Origin: Mesotoga infera
Lineage (GTDB): Bacteria > Thermotogota > Thermotogae > Petrotogales > Kosmotogaceae
Assembly (NCBI RefSeq): GCF_900157305.1
Contig: NZ_LS974202.1
Coordinates: forward strand, 124,001-188,000
Length of the DNA: 64,000 bases
Direction of reading: 5' to 3'
The notes beneath the pieces are model-generated. The model was not told the DNA's origin and searched no databases. It saw only the letters and a program-made list of their open reading frames with translations. A program made the position numbers and the translations under genes. How positions within the stretch are numbered: position 1 is the first letter of the stretch; every line of letters starts with the position of its first letter. Shown here one piece after another: positions 8,554-15,586 of the stretch.

Positions 8554-10086
8554 CTATTTTGATTTTAGATTCTTCAACGTCTCCGTCGACAGCACACCTT
8601 CGGTTTCCGATATAATCCAGCCTTCAAGATTCTTGCGCGAGAAGGCCTCCAACCTGTTGGGTATGCAGATGGGAACAACCGGAACAAACTCCTTGATCTG
8701 TTCCTGGAGAATGTGGAAAGCGTCTCTCTGTACATTCTCATCGAAAGCCGTCCAGATAACGTTCAGAGTCTCGTCCAGCTCTGGTATGCTCACACCTCCG
8801 TAGTTGAAGCCGGAAACCTGGCCGTTTTGCATCGTCCCTCTTGAAGAGTGGAGGTGATAGAAAGCCATTTCCGGGTGGAATCCCAGGCTGTATGTGGTGA
8901 GCGACATATCGAAATCGGCTTTCTTGAGTGCCGCAGTAACTGCTTCATGGCCTTGAGGATCTATTACAACGTTGATTCCAATTTTAGAAAGGAATAGTTT
9001 GATATATTCGGCAAGCTCCATCTGTTCCTTGCTTGTGTAAATTAGAAGTCTGATTTTTTCTCCTTTATAAGAAGACTTTGCGAGATACTCTTTTGCCTTC
9101 TCAATATTGATCGACGCGACGCCGACGCTAGAGCTGAAAACAGCCTTCGCCATCGATGGAATCAAGCCTGAAGAAGCTACATCGGCAAAACCAAGGTAAA
9201 CCCTGTCAACTATCTGGGCGTAGTCAATAGCCATTTGTACAGCTTTTCTGAAATTCAAATCCGATCCGGGTAGAGTTCTGTGGTTGAACAGCAAAGAAAC
9301 GACACTATCTCCATTAGTGACGGCCAGACCGAGGTTTTTGTATCTGTCTGGATCTTTGAGCATCTGTGTGGCCAGAGAAGGATCGAGATTCCAGTAAATG
9401 TAATCATAATCGCCTCTGACCAACCCGAGGAAGCCCATGGTTTCGTCCTGAACCAGGTTAAAGACAATGCCTTCGAGATACTGCGGGGAATCGGGATGGT
9501 TGCTGTTAGAGGAGAATGTAACAGACTGCGGCGTTATCTCTTTGAACTTCAGGGAACCGGTACCCACAGGATTATCCAGATTGGAAAACTCCATCGGGTT
9601 ACCAATGTCTTTCCATAAGCTTTCAGGGATTATAGGAATAGCCATAGGAATCGAACTCACAACGAAGGAATTGAGAACCCTGAAGTTCAATTTAACGGTT
9701 TTTTCGTCGAGAACCTCCGCTTTATTGAACCAGGCCAGTAGTGGACCCATTGGTAATCTCTTTTGAACGGTTATATTGAAAGAGTAGGCTACGTCTTCAG
9801 CCGTCACAGGTCTCCCATCGTGGAAGAGCCTGTCTTTTAGATGAAAAATTATGTACAGCTCTTCAAGGTTGACTTCCCAGGAGTCTGCAAGCATACCAAC
9901 AGCCTTTCCTTCACTGGTAGTCATCAATGTTTCGTAAAGGTAGCCTATCAACTGTCTTTCAGCACTCGAATTGATGAAGTAAGGGTTCAGAGATCTCACT
10001 TCACCGAGAACTGCTGCTTTCATGTAAACACCCATTACAGTAAGGCCGATCAGAACTGTGGCAAACAATACAAGTAGCTTCTTCAT
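8554..10086 (-). CDS. Extracellular solute-binding protein, family 5 (peptide-type)
   Basis: Exported binding protein that delivers substrate to the two downstream permeases. I chose the ATG at 10086, preceded by GAGGAGGGG with 6 nt spacing, giving 510 residues that open with a signal peptide (KK followed by LLVLFATVLIGLTVMGVYM). The mature part shows SBP family 5 features: LNPYF, LYETL, the DGRPVTAEDVAYSF motif and long lobes typical of OppA/DppA. In-frame codons upstream to 10155 lack a ribosome site and are not used. First gene of the operon, with a good promoter at 10146-10174. Confidence 0.92.
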   Translation of the reverse strand: MKKLLVLFATVLIGLTVMGVYMKAAVLGEVRSLNPYFINSSAERQLIGYLYETLMTTSEGKAVGMLADSWEVNLEELYIIFHLKDRLFHDGRPVTAEDVAYSFNITVQKRLPMGPLLAWFNKAEVLDEKTVKLNFRVLNSFVVSSIPMAIPIIPESLWKDIGNPMEFSNLDNPVGTGSLKFKEITPQSVTFSSNSNHPDSPQYLEGIVFNLVQDETMGFLGLVRGDYDYIYWNLDPSLATQMLKDPDRYKNLGLAVTNGDSVVSLLFNHRTLPGSDLNFRKAVQMAIDYAQIVDRVYLGFADVASSGLIPSMAKAVFSSSVGVASINIEKAKEYLAKSSYKGEKIRLLIYTSKEQMELAEYIKLFLSKIGINVVIDPQGHEAVTAALKKADFDMSLTTYSLGFHPEMAFYHLHSSRGTMQNGQVSGFNYGGVSIPELDETLNVIWTAFDENVQRDAFHILQEQIKEFVPVVPICIPNRLEAFSRKNLEGWIISETEGVLSTETLKNLKSK

Positions 10087-10145
10087 TGAACACCCCTCCT
10101 CAATAACCGGAAAATAGCTTTTTTTTCCACGGCATCGATAGAAGG

Positions 10146-10174
10146 ATTTTAACATAGCTGTGTTTGATGGCCAA
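10146..10174 (-). promoter_or_regulatory. Promoter of the peptide ABC operon
   Basis: On the minus strand TTGGCC (10174-10169) is followed after 17 nt by TAAAAT (10151-10146), with a TG one base upstream of the -10, i.e. an extended -10. It lies 60 nt before the binding-protein ATG. Confidence 0.65.
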
Positions 10175-10267
10175 AATGTAAGTATTTCTCAAAAAGAAAA
10201 GCTCTACCACCGACGGCTTTTTAATACTTTTCTCCTAACATGAAAGTTACCATTGGCTGCCAGGGGT

Positions 10268-10665
10268 TTACCAGTAAGTGCCGTAAAGCCCCTAGCTTCA
10301 GCTATGGGGATATAAGGCACATTCATGGTATATTATAAATAATCCATCAGTCGATGGCGACAAGCAGAAGTCGTAAAAACGTTCTTTGAAAACTGGATAG
10401 AGTATGGGGTTCTGATAGCTAATCATCTATCAGGTAAAACTCTATATGTCGTCATGTACAAGACGTAAAAACATATTAGCGGACTAATAGTCTGTGGCAG
10501 ATGGTGTAGCGTAAGCGATAGTCTGCCAGCCCTAGGAGCTAATATGCTCTGCCTAGGGACGGGCTGCTGGCACAGCCCTTAACTTGGGGTCATACTCCGA
10601 TACCAGAAACGGTCTTCGGTTTAATCACCCAAGAATCCCCTGCCTTCAGGTATGGGGAGTGTCAA
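10268..10665 (+). mobile_element. Non-autonomous IS200/IS605-like element lacking tnpA and tnpB
   Basis: Two hairpins of the IS200/IS605 end type sit in the same orientation 350 nt apart. The left one is CCCC TAGC TTCA GCTA T GGGG at 10289-10309 and the right one CCCC TGCC TTCA GGTA T GGGG at 10637-10657. They share the CCCC stem, the TTCA loop and the single bulged T. A TTAC tetranucleotide at 10268-10271, 17 nt before the left hairpin, could be the left cleavage site, and AGTGTCAA at 10658-10665 looks like the right tip. No open frame encodes TnpA or TnpB, so the element could only be moved in trans. Exact ends are inferred. Confidence 0.75.
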
Positions 10666-10685
10666 AGGAATAAAGTAAGCATTGT
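10412..10685 (+). ncRNA. Omega-RNA (TnpB guide RNA)-like structured RNA, orphan
   Basis: The element interior is a chain of stems rather than a gene: CTGATAG/CTATCAG (10412-10433), GGCAGA/TCTGCC (10496-10527), CCCTAGG/CCTAGGG (10530-10558), GGGCTG/CAGCCC (10561-10578), then the segment ending in AATCACCCAAGAA and the right-end hairpin. This matches the layout of guide RNAs made from the right end of TnpB elements, where a guide of ~16-20 nt follows the element tip; here that would be about 10666-10685. The 5' limit is not defined. A HEARO/IscB-type RNA is the main alternative. No nuclease gene is in the window. Confidence 0.6.
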
Positions 10686-10763
10686 TGATTCTGCGAAGAA
10701 GAAATTCCATTGCTCCCACTTCTCGCAATATAAGGCAACGTTAGTGTTATCAGGTCGCAGACA

Positions 10764-10772
10764 TGGTATATT
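10764..10772 (+). promoter_or_regulatory. Extended -10 promoter of the TPR gene
   Basis: TGGTATATT gives TG-n-TATATT, 28 nt before the ATG at 10801. No good -35 is visible. The same CATGGTATATT string occurs at 10324-10334 inside the left end of the IS605-like element, where it may also act as a promoter. Confidence 0.45.
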
Positions 10773-10800
10773 CTAAGAAACACGGAAAAGAGGTGGGGAG

Positions 10801-11871
10801 ATGGAATTGATTCGCCTCAAGTATGACGGTAACATCTACTCGATAACGGATACTTTGCCTTTCTCGGTAGCGATTCTCGATCAGATTTATGACGGAGACC
10901 TCAATCTCTGCCTTGAGGATCTCGGCAGCACTAAGATAGGAAAGGATCTCGAAACTCTGAAGTCTCTAATTGTGGCCTTCGAGGATATTGTCGTGCCGGA
11001 GATCTACGCTCCAATAGAGTACCTTGAGTTCATCGAGTACATGAACGAGTGTGGACTCACAGTGAAGAACTTCGCGAGAGGTACTTTCAGCGGTTTTCAG
11101 GACAAGATACTTTCCATAGCCGACCGAGGCGATTACGAAAGCGCACAGAAGTTTCTCGATCTATTAATGGATGCAAACGTTGACAAAGCCACTCTGTGCG
11201 AGCTAAAGGGCAACATCTTTCTTGAAGAAGGAAACGAAGAGGAGGGTATAAGATGGCTTCAGCAAGCTCTTATGATCGACCCCTCCCTTTTAAGTGCACA
11301 TTCCTTCCTCGGCCAGACTTATTATAACCGTGGGGAGTACGATAAAGCAGCTCAATACTGGGAACGGGAGATCTCACTGGCCCCCGATCATCTGGTAACT
11401 TATTTCATGTTGACCGACGCCTATATACAGGCAGGCAGAATAGACGAGGCGATGAACGTTCTCAGAACGCTTTCCCAGCGCGATCCCTCAAGTATCCTCA
11501 CCAAGGCAGAAATGGTTGAGCTGTGTCAGAAGGCAGGCGATTTTGAACAGGCAAGGAAGATCGAAGAGGAGATACTCAATTCCCGACCTGTCTATATAAA
11601 CGATATCGAAGTTTGGGCCAAGACTCAATTCAGGTACGGTCGTTTTGACACAGTTCAGGAGCAGGTTCTGGAATTTCTTAAGAAAGAACCGGAAAAACCC
11701 GAGCTAAAGATGCTTCTGGTGGTAACTTTCATGAAACTCAAGAACTGCGAGGAAGCCAGAAGGCTCATGAAATCCTTCGAGAAGGGTCAACTCTGGTACT
11801 TCTACGGAAAGAAGGAGCTTTTCAACGAATTCCTCACAGAAGAAGAGAGAAGACAGTGTGGTATTCTATAA
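10801..11871 (+). CDS. Tetratricopeptide-repeat protein
   Basis: A 356-residue soluble protein. From about residue 100 on it consists of TPR-like helical pairs, best seen in EEEGIRWLQQALMIDPSLL, YDKAAQYWEREISLAPDHL and IDEAMNVLRTLSQRDPSS, which usually bind other proteins. The first ~95 residues (LKYDGNIYSITDTLPFSV...) are not TPR and I do not recognise them. A strong GAGGTGGGG site precedes the ATG. The stop overlaps the start of the prepilin peptidase gene by one base (TAATG), so it is coupled to that gene and could belong to type IV pilus or secretion assembly; this is only an inference from position. Confidence 0.8.
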   Translation: MELIRLKYDGNIYSITDTLPFSVAILDQIYDGDLNLCLEDLGSTKIGKDLETLKSLIVAFEDIVVPEIYAPIEYLEFIEYMNECGLTVKNFARGTFSGFQDKILSIADRGDYESAQKFLDLLMDANVDKATLCELKGNIFLEEGNEEEGIRWLQQALMIDPSLLSAHSFLGQTYYNRGEYDKAAQYWEREISLAPDHLVTYFMLTDAYIQAGRIDEAMNVLRTLSQRDPSSILTKAEMVELCQKAGDFEQARKIEEEILNSRPVYINDIEVWAKTQFRYGRFDTVQEQVLEFLKKEPEKPELKMLLVVTFMKLKNCEEARRLMKSFEKGQLWYFYGKKELFNEFLTEEERRQCGIL

Positions 11872-12626
11872 TGCTTATCGTACCGTTTTTTTTCGTCTTT
11901 GGACTGGTTTTCGGTAGTTTTTCCAACGCCCTGATCTATAGAATACCTTCGAAGGAATACACGATATTCAAGCCCAGACGAAGTATCTGTCCTATATGTA
12001 AGCACGAGCTGGCCTGGAAGGACAACATACCAATTTTAAGCTACTTCATCCTTAAAGGAAGATGCAGGTACTGCGGTTCGAAAATATCGCCCCGATACCC
12101 GCTCGTAGAGCTTATAACGGCTTCGCTTTATGTGCTAAATGCCGTGCTCTTTCCGCTGTCTGAGGCGATTTCGCTTTCTCTTATGGTTACAGGGTTAGTT
12201 ATTTCTGCCTTTATAGATCTGGAGCATTACATGATACCCGATTCGGGAGTGATACTGGTAGGGTTGGGCTGTTTCTTCTGGGCCTTCTTCCGGGGCCGCT
12301 TCCCGGAGAATCTTATAGGAGCGTTAATCGTAACCGGTGCCATGGTAGCTTTCTTTCTTATCGCCAACCAGTTCCGGAAGGATAGTTTTGGGTTCGGCGA
12401 TGTTGAACTGCTGGCGGTCCTCTCGCTGGCTACGGGAATAATTGGTTCGTTGTACACAATAATGATAGCTTCATTGGTGGCATTAGCCGTTTACGCAATC
12501 ACATCGGCCTTCAAGAGGAGAAAGCTTGACAGGCTTGCGCAACTCCCCTTCGGCCCATTCATCGCGATGGCCGGGTATCTGACTGTATTACTGCTTGATA
12601 TTATAGAAGGACTGTACGTATTTTGA
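11871..12626 (+). CDS. Prepilin peptidase / leader peptidase (PilD type)
   Basis: Inner-membrane aspartic protease that cleaves and N-methylates type IV prepilins and pseudopilins. The 251-residue protein has the N-terminal GLVFGSFSNALIYRIP motif and the two cysteine pairs CPIC (40-43) and CRYC (65-68) of the cytoplasmic methyltransferase-type insert. The two catalytic aspartates are in AFIDLEHYMIPD (Asp116) and FGFGDVELL (Asp177). About seven or eight membrane spans follow. I chose the ATG overlapping the TPR stop (TAATG); a GTG at 11856 would add five residues. The stop overlaps the TTG of the RNase H gene (TTGA). Pilin genes are not in the window. Confidence 0.93.
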   Translation: MLIVPFFFVFGLVFGSFSNALIYRIPSKEYTIFKPRRSICPICKHELAWKDNIPILSYFILKGRCRYCGSKISPRYPLVELITASLYVLNAVLFPLSEAISLSLMVTGLVISAFIDLEHYMIPDSGVILVGLGCFFWAFFRGRFPENLIGALIVTGAMVAFFLIANQFRKDSFGFGDVELLAVLSLATGIIGSLYTIMIASLVALAVYAITSAFKRRKLDRLAQLPFGPFIAMAGYLTVLLLDIIEGLYVF

Positions 12627-13291
12627 GCACAGAAGATTGGAGAACTCTTCTGAATAAATCGGCGGATGACTTCTGCGCTTTTCTCATAGAGAAAGGGATA
12701 AAATGTACCGTGGAGGGCGGTGGTGATTATTTCGTACAGATCAGAACGATATATCCGATTAAAATATACAGTAACTCAAATGGAGACAGAAGAATCGTGG
12801 TCGAAGGCCGATCCGGACCGGTGGAAAAGGCACGTTTGATTTCGCTTTGGGAGGAGTTCAACGGCCACAGTTTCAAAGGGGTTAATATCTTCGTGGACGG
12901 TAGTAGTCGCGGCCAGGTGTCATCATATGCAGCAGTAATAATAGAAGACGGTTTAGTGATAGGAATGATCTCGGGCTGTTTCAGGGACAATACGAATATG
13001 CGGAACGTCGCTGGAGAGATCGTTGCTGTCGAAAAGGCCGTGGATTTCTGCCTTAAGAAGTCCATAACGGCAGTAAAAATTCATTACGATTATGAAGGAC
13101 TATGCGGCTGGGCTGAAGAATACTGGCAGGCGAAGACGCCGCGCACTATCGAGTACAGAAAGCATATGAGAGAAATCGCAGGAAAACTCTCGATAAAGTG
13201 GGTGAAGATAAAGGCGCACAGCGGAAGTTCTTATAACGAAATGGCCGATAAACTCGCCAGAAAGGCTCTGTTAAAGTGCAAACTGGTGTAA
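12623..13291 (+). CDS. Ribonuclease HI with N-terminal extension
   Basis: RNase HI cuts RNA in RNA-DNA hybrids. The catalytic domain spans about residues 85-218 and keeps all four acidic residues: Asp92 (VDGSS), Glu132 (GEIVAVEKAV), Asp156 (HYDYEGL) and Asp209 (NEMADKLA), with a conserved-type His199 nearby (KAHSG). The first ~80 residues form a small separate domain of unknown role, perhaps nucleic-acid binding, since many bacterial RNases HI carry such additions. The start is the TTG overlapping the upstream TGA. Clustered with the prepilin peptidase but probably unrelated in function. Confidence 0.9.
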   Translation: MSTEDWRTLLNKSADDFCAFLIEKGIKCTVEGGGDYFVQIRTIYPIKIYSNSNGDRRIVVEGRSGPVEKARLISLWEEFNGHSFKGVNIFVDGSSRGQVSSYAAVIIEDGLVIGMISGCFRDNTNMRNVAGEIVAVEKAVDFCLKKSITAVKIHYDYEGLCGWAEEYWQAKTPRTIEYRKHMREIAGKLSIKWVKIKAHSGSSYNEMADKLARKALLKCKLV

Positions 13292-13502
13292 TCTCTGCAG
13301 CACTTCAGAAATGTGTCCTGAACTTCGATTCGCGATCCCTTCTCGCAATGAACAACGCGAACCTGAATATAGCCCAAAATGACTTTTTGTGAGTCCAACA
13401 TACCGCAAGCGTAAGATCAGGCAATTAGGCACCGCACATCTTTCGACGGATAGTATTAAATGATAGCCAACTATTCTGGAAAGTAAACAAGGGGGTATTT
13501 TC

Positions 13503-14297
13503 TTGAAGGTATTTATTAGTGCAGACATCGAGGGAACGGCCGGGATAGCTTCCTGGGATGAAACAAACAAAGGTCACGCCGATTACACGTACTTTTCAAG
13601 GCAGATGACGGCCGAAGTGAACGCCGCGATAAGCGGGGCCATGAAGTCTGGAGCCTCGGAGATATTAATAAGAGATGCTCACGGTAGCGCCAGGAATATC
13701 GACCCGTCAGCGCTACCCGATTGCGTAAGGATAATCAGGGGTTGGGCCAGGGATCCTTTCATGATGATGCAGGGAATAGACGCATCCTTCGACGCCGTCG
13801 TTTTCACCGGATACCATTCGCCATCCGGGAGGGGGCTCAACCCTCTTTCGCACACGATGACAGGTGATATCTTCTCTTTGAAAATTAACGGAGAACTGGT
13901 GAGCGAATTCCTTATGAACGCAATGTCGGCAGCATATTATAAGGTTCCAGTCGTCTTTCTGAGCGGTGATGCGGGGATTGCAAAGATCGCCCGTGATAAA
14001 GTCCCGGGTATAGAGACCGTCGTAACCAACACCGGAAGCGGCTCATCGGTTGATTCGATCCATCCGGCGAAAGTCGTAAGGCTGATTGAAGAGGGCGTCT
14101 CAAGGGCTATTTCGAACGGCTCCATAAAGCCAATGACCCTTCCGGAAAAGTTTGAAGTAGAGATCGTGTACATAGAACACACACAGACCCACAGATTATC
14201 CTTCTTCCCTGGGGTTGAGAAAGCAGATGACAGGACGTTGACTTTCACAGAGAGCGACTATTTCGAGGTTTTGAGGAAGCTGTTGTTTTTGCTGTGA
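13503..14297 (+). CDS. M55 family metallopeptidase (DppA-type D-aminopeptidase)
   Basis: Zinc aminopeptidase of the DppA family, which in Bacillus releases D-amino acids from peptides and forms a decameric ring. Zinc-ligand and active-site positions are visible: Asp8 and Glu10 in SADIEGTAG, His60 in RDAHG, His105 in GYHS, and His117 in SHTMTG. Length 264 residues is normal. The start is a TTG with an AAGGGGG site; no ATG nearby gives the family N-terminus MKVFISADIEG. It is cytoplasmic, with no signal peptide. Natural substrates in this group are uncertain; a role in peptide recycling fits the peptide and amino-acid transporters in the window. Confidence 0.9.
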   Translation: MKVFISADIEGTAGIASWDETNKGHADYTYFSRQMTAEVNAAISGAMKSGASEILIRDAHGSARNIDPSALPDCVRIIRGWARDPFMMMQGIDASFDAVVFTGYHSPSGRGLNPLSHTMTGDIFSLKINGELVSEFLMNAMSAAYYKVPVVFLSGDAGIAKIARDKVPGIETVVTNTGSGSSVDSIHPAKVVRLIEEGVSRAISNGSIKPMTLPEKFEVEIVYIEHTQTHRLSFFPGVEKADDRTLTFTESDYFEVLRKLLFLL

Positions 14298-14390
14298 ACG
14301 AAACGATGCTTTTTATGGCTTAAACCCTAAGTTGTCCTATCCAGTCATACTCACAGTAAGGCTCACCGAATTTAGAAAAGGAGGTCCGTT

Positions 14391-14723
14391 ATGAACAATT
14401 ATCATGAACCGTACGAAGTGCTTAATGAAAAGGCTAGAAACATCTCCAGGGCTTTGAACAGCCTCAAGGAAGAGATCGAGGCCATCGACTGGTATAATCA
14501 AAGAGTAGAGGCTTCGTCTGACCCAGAACTGAAGGCTATCATGGCTCACAACCGCGACGAGGAGATTGAGCATGCCTGCATGGCTCTCGAATGGCTCAGA
14601 AGAAACATGGATGGCTGGGACGAGCAGCTCAGGACTTATCTCTTCACATCTGCACCGGTTACAGAGGTCGAAGAGACTGGCGGTCAGTCAGGCGATGGCT
14701 CGCTGAAGATAGGAAAGCTATAA
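14391..14723 (+). CDS. Encapsulated ferritin-like cargo protein (EncFtn)
   Basis: A 110-residue half-ferritin. Two helices carry the iron-binding pattern of encapsulated ferritins: LKEEIEAIDWYNQR (Glu27/Glu28 region) and HNRDEEIEHACMALEWL (Glu58, His61). As established for this family, it forms an annular decamer with a ferroxidase site between subunits and oxidises Fe(II) for storage inside an encapsulin shell. After a linker, the C-terminus ends in GDGSLKIGKL (101-110), the typical cargo-loading peptide that docks to the shell interior. The shell gene starts 13 nt after its stop, so the two are made together. A strong AAAAGGAGG site precedes the ATG. Confidence 0.93.
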   Translation: MNNYHEPYEVLNEKARNISRALNSLKEEIEAIDWYNQRVEASSDPELKAIMAHNRDEEIEHACMALEWLRRNMDGWDEQLRTYLFTSAPVTEVEETGGQSGDGSLKIGKL

Positions 14724-14736
14724 GGAGGAGATGAGT

Positions 14737-15531
14737 GTGGATATATTCAAAAGACAGCTCGCCCCGCTTTCGAGCGAGGCGTGGAAGGAAGTCAACAACA
14801 GAGCCGGTCAGGTTCTAAAGAACTATCTTTCGGCCAGAAGGGTGATTAATGTTGTGGGGCCGAAAGGCTGGGAGTATTCTTTCCTGCCAGAGGGAAGGCT
14901 CGATTTGATCGAGACGGGAAATGAGGTCGGCGCAGGTCTCAGGAAGGCAAAGCCTCTGATGGAATTACGAATCCCTTTCAGATTGAACCGCTGGGAACTG
15001 GACAACATAGACAGGGGAACGGCCGATCCCGATCTCGGACCGCTTGAAGAGGCCGCCAGAAAGATAGCGCTTTTCGAAGAGAACGCAATATACAACGGTT
15101 TCGAAGCCGGTATGATAAAGGGCCTTGTGAAGGAGGCCAAAACCGAGCCTGTACCACTGGGTAAAAAGCCCGAAGAAATAGTGAAGTCGCTAGCCAGGGC
15201 CGTCCAGAAATTGAAGGACAACTTCACCAGTGGACCCTTCGCTCTTGTTGTTAACCCCGAAACATTGGCAATGCTCAACTCCCACGTACAGGGTTACCCT
15301 CTTGTCAAACGTATCGAATCCTTGCTGGGTACTGACATAGTCGTGAGCAGGGTCCTCCAGGGAGGACTGCTTCTTCCTAAAGACCACGAAGACCTGGAAA
15401 TGGTAATCGGTGGAGACTTCGAAATTGGCTATCACAGTCATACCGATGAAGAAGTGGAGCTTTTCATAGCTGAATCCTTCACTTTCAGAGTTCTTGACCC
15501 GAATATCATTGTGAATATAATCGTCAATTGA
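14737..15531 (+). CDS. Encapsulin nanocompartment shell protein
   Basis: HK97-fold capsid-like protein that self-assembles into an icosahedral shell around the ferritin-like cargo. The protein aligns by eye with the T. maritima encapsulin throughout: FKRQLAPLSSEAW at the N-terminus, GPKGWEYSF, ELRIPFRLNRWELDNIDRG, GPFALVVN, and LFIAESFTFRVL near the C-terminus. I prefer the GTG at 14737 over the ATG at 14731. It lies 8 nt from GGAGG, whereas the ATG abuts that site, and it gives an N-terminus matching the T. maritima protein. Length 264 residues fits a T=1 family 1 shell. A strong terminator follows. Confidence 0.95.
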   Translation: MDIFKRQLAPLSSEAWKEVNNRAGQVLKNYLSARRVINVVGPKGWEYSFLPEGRLDLIETGNEVGAGLRKAKPLMELRIPFRLNRWELDNIDRGTADPDLGPLEEAARKIALFEENAIYNGFEAGMIKGLVKEAKTEPVPLGKKPEEIVKSLARAVQKLKDNFTSGPFALVVNPETLAMLNSHVQGYPLVKRIESLLGTDIVVSRVLQGGLLLPKDHEDLEMVIGGDFEIGYHSHTDEEVELFIAESFTFRVLDPNIIVNIIVN

Positions 15532-15534
15532 TAG

Positions 15535-15562
15535 AACCGGGGGAGCTTTTCCCCCGGTTTTT
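15535..15562 (+). terminator. Intrinsic terminator of the encapsulin operon
   Basis: A 10-bp GC-rich stem AACCGGGGGA / TCCCCCGGTT with a 5-nt loop, continuing into TTTTTG, right after the encapsulin stop. Confidence 0.92.
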
Positions 15563-15586
15563 GTCTGTCTTAAGCAAAGATAGTCT

